This document shows positions 1 through 3,683 of a DNA stretch of 5,292 nt, one piece after another; position 1 is the first letter of the stretch; each line of letters opens with the position of its first letter. The stretch comes from Deinococcus sp. (GTDB lineage: Bacteria; Deinococcota; Deinococci; Deinococcales; Deinococcaceae). The stretch lies in contig JAGLBF010000151.1 of assembly GCA_018260375.1 (NCBI GenBank), positions 1 to 5,292 on the forward strand. The letters run 5' to 3'. A program made the position numbers and the translations under genes. A model generated the notes under the pieces. That model searched no databases. It worked only from the letters and a program-made list of their open reading frames with translations, and was not told the origin of the DNA.

Positions 1-43
1 GCTCCAGCTGGGCGGCCAGGGTATCAGGCTGTCTGGCAGACAT
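1..43 (-). CDS. 5' end of an unidentified minus-strand gene (partial)
   Basis: Reading the minus strand, an ATG at 43-41 opens a frame that stays open to the window edge: 14 complete codons reading MSARQPDTLAAQLE. Too little is visible to name a family. The start is supported by what precedes it and not by the protein: there is no Shine-Dalgarno sequence, but a TATACT box ends six bases before the ATG with a TTG-type -35 box 17 bases further up, so transcription would begin at the A of the ATG and give a leaderless mRNA. The gene is divergent from the acetyltransferase gene at 372. Product unknown. Confidence 0.5.
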   Translation of the reverse strand, partial: MSARQPDTLAAQLE

Positions 44-49
44 GGTTTG

Positions 50-78
50 AGTATACAGCTTTGTGCAGGTGGCCACAA
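50..78 (-). promoter_or_regulatory. Leaderless-type promoter of the divergent minus-strand gene
   Basis: On the minus strand: TTGTGG (78-73), a 17-base spacer, TATACT (55-50), six bases, then ATG at 43. The -10 box matches TATAAT at five of six positions and the -35 box keeps the TTG. If the start site is the A of the ATG, the -10 box sits at -12 to -7, the normal distance, so no 5' untranslated region is left. Leaderless genes of this design are frequent in Deinococcus (established knowledge). The geometry is seen directly; function is inferred. Confidence 0.6.
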
Positions 79-115
79 AATAAATGTGGCGCGGTTACGT
101 TCTGGGGTAAATGCC

Positions 116-145
116 TGGACACGCTTATCAACTTGCAGGTATAGT
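116..145 (+). promoter_or_regulatory. Sigma-70-type promoter upstream of the GNAT gene
   Basis: TGGACA (116-121) matches the -35 consensus TTGACA at five of six positions. An 18-base spacer leads to TATAGT (140-145), which matches TATAAT at five of six. Transcription would start near 152. The ARG-box-like palindrome at 143-160 overlaps the end of the -10 box and the start site, a position where a bound repressor would block polymerase. It would drive the acetyltransferase gene at 372 and perhaps genes beyond. Matches are seen; activity is inferred. Confidence 0.55.
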
Positions 146-160
146 GTATGAATATGCAAG
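143..160. promoter_or_regulatory. ARG-box-like operator overlapping a -10 box
   Basis: The core TGTAT-gaat-ATGCA (145-158) matches every fixed base of the TGNAT-N4-ATNCA pattern of ArgR/AhrC operators, with an AT-rich centre (three of four bases). Four of five arm pairs are symmetric. It overlaps the -10 box and predicted start site of the promoter at 116-145. A much weaker half-related sequence lies 21 bases upstream at 124-137 (five of eight fixed bases), which is the usual spacing of paired E. coli ARG boxes. The assignment to an ArgR-type protein is inference from pattern and gene content. Confidence 0.42.
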
Positions 161-275
161 CAGGCCAGAGCATTTAAAGGTCTACAAAAAGTCTGAATGT
201 CCAGAGAAATTCTCTCCAATGCCACAGAAAAACTACTGATGCTCTCGCTTAGGCGAGGTAAGTCTAAGCATTTTG

Positions 276-295
276 GACTGTATGAAAATCCAGTC
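276..295. promoter_or_regulatory. ARG-box-like palindrome in the GNAT leader
   Basis: GACTGTAT-gaaa-ATCCAGTC is a dyad with seven of eight arm pairs complementary. Its core, TGTAT-N4-ATCCA at 279-292, fits TGNAT-N4-ATNCA at all eight fixed bases. It lies inside the presumed untranslated leader, about 80 bases before the GNAT start, so it could be a downstream operator or could act in RNA as a short hairpin (GACTG pairing with CAGTC). No good promoter overlaps it. Confidence 0.35.
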
Positions 296-357
296 TGTAT
301 GCAGGCGAGGCGACGAAGCCCCTCATCACTGCCCAAAGTTGTTCGCCTATCACCACC

Positions 358-364
358 AAAGGAG
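358..364 (+). promoter_or_regulatory. Ribosome binding site fixing the GNAT start at 372
   Basis: AAAGGAG at 358-364 is a strong Shine-Dalgarno sequence seven bases before the ATG at 372. It decides the start in favour of 372 over the in-frame ATG at 273, which has no such site and would add 33 residues unlike any GNAT N-terminus. Confidence 0.8.
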
Positions 365-371
365 CCTCCGC

Positions 372-866
372 ATGACCCTCAACCCGGCCCTCACCGACAA
401 GCATATCCGCCTGCTGCAAGCTGGCCCGGAGGACTTTGAGACTATCAAGGGCCTGCTGGAGCGCTGCGGCCTGTACACCTCCAGCGTGACGCCCGAAGGC
501 TCAACCTACTGGATTGCCGAGCTAGACGGGATTCCGGGCGGCTGCATCGGCCTAGAGCATGGCGTGGGCGCGTCGCTGATTCGTTCTACTGCGGTGGTGC
601 CTGATTTTCGTGGGCACAGGCTTGGGCGGGCGCTGGTGCTTTCGGCACTGACTCAGGCCAGCTTGCGCGGCGACGAGACCGTATACTTATTCAGCAGCAA
701 GGCGGGTGATTACTGGCAGCGCTTTGGCTTTGTGCCCAGTACCCCCGCCGAGGTAGAAGCCGCCATCCCCGACGCGCCCCAGGTCAAAAGCGGCGTGCTT
801 AGGGGCTGGATTCAGGACGAGCAGGTGTGGAAAAGGGCCATGCCGCAACCCAGAGCCGCCGGATGA
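372..866 (+). CDS. GNAT family N-acetyltransferase, ArsN2-like, substrate unknown
   Basis: A 164-residue single-domain GNAT enzyme, expected to move an acetyl group from acetyl-CoA to an amine in the cytoplasm. Visible landmarks are the N-terminal helices DFETIKGLLERCGL (21-34), a beta strand YWIAELDG (46-53), the segment GCIGLEHGVGASLIRSTAVVPDFRG (57-81) leading into the acetyl-CoA loop RGHRLGRALV (80-89), and the C-terminal YWQRFGFVP (114-122), the usual GNAT motif B. The overall pattern (LIRS-AVVP, then Y-F-RFGF-PS-PAEV-AAI) resembles the ArsN2-like group named for arsenic resistance operons, but no ars gene is visible, so that function should not be assumed. Oddity: the loop reads R-G-H-R-L-G, with Arg83 where RxxGxG usually has Gly. 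It lies about 500 bases upstream of a second, unrelated GNAT gene for arginine synthesis and behind an ARG-box-like operator, so a link to arginine or glutamate metabolism is possible. The start at 372 rests on AAAGGAG at 358-364. Confidence 0.85.
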   Translation: MTLNPALTDKHIRLLQAGPEDFETIKGLLERCGLYTSSVTPEGSTYWIAELDGIPGGCIGLEHGVGASLIRSTAVVPDFRGHRLGRALVLSALTQASLRGDETVYLFSSKAGDYWQRFGFVPSTPAEVEAAIPDAPQVKSGVLRGWIQDEQVWKRAMPQPRAAG

Positions 867-1183
867 ACGGGGCAGCTCAGACAACCACACGCTCCGAGCG
901 GGCCGTGCGCTATGTTGCTGACACGCAAAACCTAAAGCCCTATTCCGCTCCGGCGGTTCCCAGTTCATGTCACACAGGAGACCACCATACCCGACCTTTA
1001 AAGGCGCCCCGGCGACAGTGCGTGGACGCGCGACCTGAGCAAGTAAACTTGGGCCTCAGAACTGCACCTTCCCCACAGACTTACGGCCGGGTAAGGCCCA
1101 TCAACAAAATCAGACCAGGTAGCAGGACAGGTAGAATGTGGAGCGTGACCAGTTTAGGCTTCATAGGTACCTGCCGGGGAGAG

Positions 1184-1201
1184 CGTGCATCATGATGCAC
1201 C
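1184..1201. promoter_or_regulatory. Perfect 16-bp palindrome, ARG-box-like, upstream of the ArgA-type gene
   Basis: GTGCATCATGATGCAC at 1185-1200 is identical to its own reverse complement. Its core TGCAT-catg-ATGCA fits TGNAT-N4-ATNCA at all eight fixed bases, though the centre is less AT-rich than in classical ARG boxes. The same sequence recurs with 14 of 16 identities at 3491-3506, upstream of carB. It lies about 170 bases before the ArgA-type start and just upstream of a possible minus-strand peptide at 1164. Operator role is inferred. Confidence 0.4.
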
Positions 1202-1263
1202 CCTACCCCAAACAGCGTGAGCAGGCAAAAAGTAACTGCTGGTGCAAGTGGACTCGTAGATCT

Positions 1264-1307
1264 GCGCCGCAGAGTGAATGCGGGGAAAGCGCCCGACTCT
1301 GCGGCGC
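1264..1307. repeat. 12-bp perfect inverted repeat (leader hairpin)
   Basis: GCGCCGCAGAGT at 1264-1275 is exactly complementary to ACTCTGCGGCGC at 1296-1307, with 20 bases between. The loop itself can form a small GCG/CGC stem. As RNA this is a very stable hairpin ending 60 bases before the ArgA-type start codon. No run of T follows on either strand, so it is not a standard intrinsic terminator. It may be a leader structure controlling the downstream gene, a processing site, or a remnant of a small inverted-repeat element. Confidence 0.6.
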
Positions 1308-1356
1308 TGTAACCAGGCGCTACTTGCCTTATCCGCCTTGTCTTCCGTCCTGGCAT

Positions 1357-1360
1357 GGAG
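1357..1360 (+). promoter_or_regulatory. Ribosome binding site fixing the ArgA-type start at 1368
   Basis: GGAG at 1357-1360 lies seven bases before the ATG at 1368. The in-frame ATG at 1278 sits inside the loop of the 1264-1307 hairpin and would add 30 residues absent from the family, so 1368 is preferred. Confidence 0.7.
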
Positions 1361-1367
1361 CCTGGGC

Positions 1368-1907
1368 ATGACTATTCTGTCGCTTGATTCCATCGCTGTT
1401 CCTGATCTTCACCCTCAAGCCCCGTTGACCCAGCGCAAGGCCAAATTGTCGGACATAGACGCCATTCATGAACTGATTGGCTACTGGGCGGCGCGGGGAC
1501 AGATGCTGGTGAGAAGCAAGACGCTGCTGGCTGAAACCATCCGCGACTTTCATCTGGTGTTTGCTGAGGCACACGCGGGCCACCCTGGCGGCCTGGCAGG
1601 CGTGTGCGGCCTGCACTTGCTCGCCCCCGACCTAGCCGAGGTGCGCGGGCTGGCGATTCATCCCAGCATGCAGGGGAACGGGCTGGGTAAAATGCTGGTC
1701 GCTGCCTGCGAAGCTGAGGCCCGCGCCATTGACCTGCCCGCCCTGTTTGCCTGGACGTATCAGCAAGCCTTTTTTGAAAAGTGCGGGTTTAGGCGCATTG
1801 ACAAGACCAATTTGCATCCCAAGGTGTGGAGTGAGTGCCAGCGCTGCGCCTTTTTTGAAAACTGCAACGAGATTGCGATGTATAAGGATTTAGCGGACAA
1901 GGTTTAG
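1368..1907 (+). CDS. argA: Short ArgA-type N-acetyltransferase (probable N-acetylglutamate synthase)
   Basis: A 179-residue GNAT protein of the short, stand-alone N-acetylglutamate synthase type, which lacks the amino-acid-kinase domain of E. coli ArgA. It would transfer acetyl from acetyl-CoA to glutamate, the first step toward ornithine and arginine, in the cytoplasm. Family features in order: helix DIDAIHELIGYWAARGQML (29-47) followed by RSKTLLAETIRDF (49-61), as in the conserved R-S-x-x-x-L-x-x-x-I-R-D-F block; GVCGLHLL (78-85) and DLAEVRGLAIHPSMQGNG (88-105) leading into the intact acetyl-CoA loop QGNGLG (102-107); motif B FAWTYQQAFFEKCGFRRID (127-145); and the family's tail KVWSECQRCAFFENCNEIAM (152-171), with Cys157, Cys160 and Cys166. 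The length suits the short class (about 150-175 residues). The first 20 residues are not conserved. It is preceded by a leader with a palindrome and a hairpin and followed eight bases on by a broken gene, then carA. Other N-acetyltransferase substrates cannot be excluded. Confidence 0.78.
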   Translation: MTILSLDSIAVPDLHPQAPLTQRKAKLSDIDAIHELIGYWAARGQMLVRSKTLLAETIRDFHLVFAEAHAGHPGGLAGVCGLHLLAPDLAEVRGLAIHPSMQGNGLGKMLVAACEAEARAIDLPALFAWTYQQAFFEKCGFRRIDKTNLHPKVWSECQRCAFFENCNEIAMYKDLADKV

Positions 1908-1915
1908 TGAGCAGC

Positions 1916-2201
1916 ATGAAGGACGTTGAGCAACTTCTGGTACGGCAAAAGGCCCACGCGCTAGCACTGGAGATTTACTGCCTGTCAGGGGAGTTCCCGA
2001 CAAAAGAAACATTGGGCCTGATTTCGCAGCTGCGGAAGGCATAGCCGCGCTGAGTATGCACAGGCCTAGTATGCACAGTTTGTGGGTATGGCCTGTGGCT
2101 CGGCGCTTGAAACCGAGTATCATCTGGTACTGGCAAAAGACCTGGGTTAGTTCGGTTTGCCTGACTACGAAAGCGCCAGCCTTACAGCCCCTCATGTCTA
2201 A
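1916..2201 (+). pseudogene. Broken four-helix-bundle protein gene (23S rRNA intervening-sequence / Avd-like family)
   Basis: The reading frame from ATG 1916 to TAG 2044 gives 42 residues that match the start of the four-helix-bundle family: LLVRQKAHALALEIYCLS, then EFP, then GLISQLRKA. It stops where the family normally continues into its AVSIP-NIAEG segment, which is missing. A second frame picks up SRAEYAQ (2043-2063), a stop (2067-2069), YAQFVGMACGSALETEYHL and VLAKDLG, an amber stop (2148-2150), and FGLPDYESAS before TAA at 2199-2201. This is the family's last two helices. So the gene has lost an internal stretch of perhaps 15-20 codons and changed frame, gained a 15-base duplication that supplies one stop, and carries a stop where Tyr is common. 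A full protein is about 115-125 residues of unclear function, known from 23S rRNA intervening sequences and as Avd in diversity-generating retroelements; no reverse transcriptase is in view. The start lies eight bases after the upstream stop codon, with no good ribosome binding site. Confidence 0.75.
2053..2078 (+). repeat. 15-base-period tandem duplication inside the pseudogene
   Basis: AGTATGCACAG occurs at 2053-2063 and again at 2068-2078, separated by GCCT. In the second frame of the pseudogene the repeat encodes YAQ twice with Ala and an amber stop between, so it is best read as a duplication that arose during decay. Confidence 0.65.
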
Positions 2202-2221
2202 CCCCTACTCCCTAACCCCTA
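2198..2221 (+). repeat. Short direct repeat in the carA leader
   Basis: CTAACCCCTA occurs at 2198-2207 and 2212-2221, with a 14-base period, 38 bases before the carA start. The C-rich strand contains no G across about 25 bases. The role is unknown. TATTAA at 2220-2225 overlaps the second copy and is a poor -10 candidate without a clear -35 box. Confidence 0.5.
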
Positions 2222-2258
2222 TTAAATCCGCCCAGCGAGGCGCTATGGAGGCATTCCC

Positions 2259-3443
2259 ATGATTCGCAAAGAACGCGCCATTTTGGCTCTAGAAGACGGC
2301 ACTGTATACCGTGGCTATGCGTATGGACACCGTGGTGAAACGGTGGGCGAGGTGGTCTTTAATACCTCTATGACGGGCTATCAGGAAATCATGACTGACC
2401 CTAGCTACAACGGACAAATTGTCACCATGACCTACCCCCACATCGGCAATTACGGCGTAGCGATCTATGACATGGAGAGCAACAAGCCCTATGTGCGCGG
2501 TTTTATCGGGCGCGAATTTAGCAGCAACTATTCTAACTACCGCGCCCAGCAGTCACTAGAAAAGTTTATGCAGCAGCACGGCGTGGTCAGCATTGAAGGC
2601 ATTGATACCCGCGCGCTGGTGCGGCGGCTGCGTGAGGGCGGCGTGGTCAAAGGCGTGGTGGTGCACCGCTCGCACGCCCACCCCCTTGACCCCTACGGCG
2701 AATTTTCGCCTGCTGAGGAGCAAGAATTTGTGCAGCGTGCCCGCGACCACCAGGACATTGACGGGCATGACATGACCCAGGAGGTCAGCACCGAGTTGCC
2801 CTACGCCTTTCCTACCCTGCGACACGGCAAGCGCGTCGTGCTCATGGACTTTGGCATTAAGCACACCATCATTGAGCGCCTCGCCGAAGTGGGCATTGAA
2901 CCAGTTATCGTGCCCGCCAAGACCACCGCCGCCGAGATCATGGCGTTGGGGCCACACGGCCTCTTTTTGTCCAACGGCCCTGGTGACCCTGCCGCGCCCA
3001 CCTACGCCCACCGCACCGCTTGGGAGATGATGGGGCTGTTGCCCACCTTTGGTATCTGCCTGGGCCACCAGATTTTGGGCCTGGCAGCGGGTGGCAACAC
3101 CTACAAAATGAAGTTTGGACACAGGGGCGGTAACCAGCCCGTTAAAAACCTGCTGACGGGCAATGTCGAGATCACCGCCCAAAACCATGGCTATGCGGTT
3201 GACCTGACAAGCGTGCCTAACGGCGAATTTGTCGCCACCCACATCAACCTTAACGACCAGACGCTAGAAGGTATGGCCCACAGCCGTTACCCCGTGTTTA
3301 GCGTGCAGTACCACCCCGAATCCAGCCCTGGCCCGCACGACAGCCGCTACCTGTTTGACCGTTTTATTGAGGAGATCAACGCCTTTGAGGGCGCTACGGG
3401 GCTGCCCGCCGAGAAAAACAGCACGGGCAAGTACGGCATCTGA
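2259..3443 (+). CDS. carA: Carbamoyl-phosphate synthase small (glutaminase) subunit
   Basis: A complete 394-residue CarA (E. coli 382). It hydrolyses glutamine and channels ammonia to CarB, which makes carbamoyl phosphate for citrulline/arginine and for pyrimidines; the CarAB complex is cytoplasmic. The N-terminal small-chain domain covers about 5-150, with NTSMTGYQEIMTDPSYNGQI (35-54) and GIDTRALVRRLRE (113-125). The class I glutamine amidotransferase domain begins at VVLMDFG (193-199), with the oxyanion-hole loop SNGPGDP (238-244), the nucleophile elbow GICLGHQ (265-271) with Cys267, and the rest of the triad in YHPE, His352 and Glu354. All catalytic residues are present. ATGGAGG at 2245-2251 gives a strong ribosome binding site seven bases before ATG. 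About the last 20 residues (GLPAEKNSTGKYGI end) extend beyond the catalytic core. The gene follows the decayed gene by 57 bases with no strong promoter of its own, so it may be read from upstream. Confidence 0.98.
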   Translation: MIRKERAILALEDGTVYRGYAYGHRGETVGEVVFNTSMTGYQEIMTDPSYNGQIVTMTYPHIGNYGVAIYDMESNKPYVRGFIGREFSSNYSNYRAQQSLEKFMQQHGVVSIEGIDTRALVRRLREGGVVKGVVVHRSHAHPLDPYGEFSPAEEQEFVQRARDHQDIDGHDMTQEVSTELPYAFPTLRHGKRVVLMDFGIKHTIIERLAEVGIEPVIVPAKTTAAEIMALGPHGLFLSNGPGDPAAPTYAHRTAWEMMGLLPTFGICLGHQILGLAAGGNTYKMKFGHRGGNQPVKNLLTGNVEITAQNHGYAVDLTSVPNGEFVATHINLNDQTLEGMAHSRYPVFSVQYHPESSPGPHDSRYLFDRFIEEINAFEGATGLPAEKNSTGKYGI

Positions 3444-3489
3444 ATACGGCCCCGACCCCGCCGAGTACCCAGCAATGCCTGGGGGGCAA

Positions 3490-3507
3490 TGTGCATCATC
3501 ATTCACC
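3490..3507. promoter_or_regulatory. ARG-box-like operator overlapping a -35 box upstream of carB
   Basis: GTGCATCATCATTCAC at 3491-3506 has the core TGCAT-catc-ATTCA, an exact fit to TGNAT-N4-ATNCA, and shares 14 of 16 bases with the palindrome at 1185-1200. It covers most of the -35 element of the promoter candidate at 3502-3530, where binding would hinder polymerase. Inference: an ArgR-type operator for carB. Confidence 0.42.
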
Positions 3508-3530
3508 TCTATTCTGACCAGCCGTATAAA
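3502..3530 (+). promoter_or_regulatory. carB: Promoter candidate for carB (distal)
   Basis: TTCACC (3502-3507) matches TTGACA at four of six, with a 17-base spacer and TATAAA (3525-3530) matching TATAAT at five of six. The start site would be near 3537, giving a leader of roughly 147 bases before carB. It explains why carB is not tightly joined to carA. Confidence 0.45.
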
Positions 3531-3604
3531 GTGGCAACGCTAGGATAGAGGCGAAAGAGCAGCGCAGACACCGCCTTTCTGACTGTGCTGAAATGAAGCG
3601 CAGG

Positions 3605-3622
3605 CGCGTATAATTATTCAAC
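3605..3622. promoter_or_regulatory. carB: Second carB -10 candidate with a near-match ARG box
   Basis: A perfect TATAAT lies at 3609-3614. The surrounding CGTAT-aatt-ATTCA (3607-3620) matches seven of eight fixed bases of TGNAT-N4-ATNCA and has a fully AT centre, so -10 box and operator would coincide. The -35 is weak: CTGAAA (3588-3593) has four of six matches but a 15-base spacer. AT-richness alone makes such overlap easier, so confidence is modest. Confidence 0.35.
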
Positions 3623-3637
3623 TGTATGCGCTAGGGC

Positions 3638-3651
3638 TGCATAACATTTCA
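3638..3651. promoter_or_regulatory. Near-match ARG box in the carB leader
   Basis: TGCAT-aaca-TTTCA matches seven of eight fixed bases of TGNAT-N4-ATNCA. It lies 31 bases, about three helical turns, downstream of the near-match at 3607-3620 and 32 bases before the carB start. Weak alone; reported because it falls in the same short leader as two others. Confidence 0.22.
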
Positions 3652-3683
3652 GTGCCTGATCTGTGCGATACTGCTTATCTGGA

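Larger units (their letters stand above)
44..371. other. Divergent intergenic control region
   Basis: This 328-base stretch separates the minus-strand gene from the GNAT gene at 372. It carries a leaderless promoter on the minus strand (50-78), a plus-strand promoter (116-145) and two ARG-box-like palindromes (143-160 and 276-295). A further perfect 13-base odd palindrome, AGAGAAATTCTCT at 203-215, has no assigned role. The plus-strand transcript would have an untranslated leader of about 220 bases. An ATG frame starting at 197 runs through the leader into the GNAT gene in another frame but lacks a ribosome binding site and resembles no protein I know, so I do not call it. Confidence 0.6.
867..1367. 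other. 501-base gap with palindromes and no convincing gene
   Basis: No frame here reads like a conserved protein. A plus-strand frame from 863 (ATG overlapping the GNAT stop codon) to 1195 has unstructured composition and no recognisable motif. On the minus strand, 1164-1081 could encode a 27-residue hydrophobic peptide, which is unproven. What does stand out is a perfect 16-bp palindrome at 1185-1200, a 12-bp perfect inverted repeat at 1264-1307, and AGGAG at 976-980 placed correctly for a start codon but followed by ATA (987-989) and a stop five codons on. A TAGAAT box at 1132-1137 could be a -10 element, but its -35 partner is poor. The region may contain decayed coding sequence. Confidence 0.5.

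Noticed and set aside
197..439. Leader-peptide frame with tandem arginine codons, as in an attenuator
   Set aside because: It has three consecutive Arg codons but no ribosome binding site, is too long, and runs 68 bases into the GNAT gene. No competing terminator hairpin is seen.
827..1195. Plus-strand frame overlapping the GNAT stop (internal ATG at 863 in an ATGA overlap)
   Set aside because: The overlap is suggestive, but the protein is low in hydrophobic core, has no family resemblance, and lacks a ribosome binding site.
1877..1890. Seven-of-eight ARG-box match (TGTAT-aagg-ATTTA)
   Set aside because: Inside the ArgA-type coding region and imperfect; expected by chance at this stringency.
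1916..2201. Diversity-generating retroelement suggested by the Avd-like family
   Set aside because: No reverse transcriptase, template repeat or variable repeat is present, and the gene is broken; the wider family is usually unrelated to such elements.
2556..3242. Minus-strand open frame of 228 codons
   Set aside because: Antisense to carA, with no recognisable motif; a shadow frame.
3468..3483. Small hairpin CCCAG-N6-CTGGG after carA, as a terminator
   Set aside because: The stem is only 5 bp and is followed by a G-run, not by T residues.
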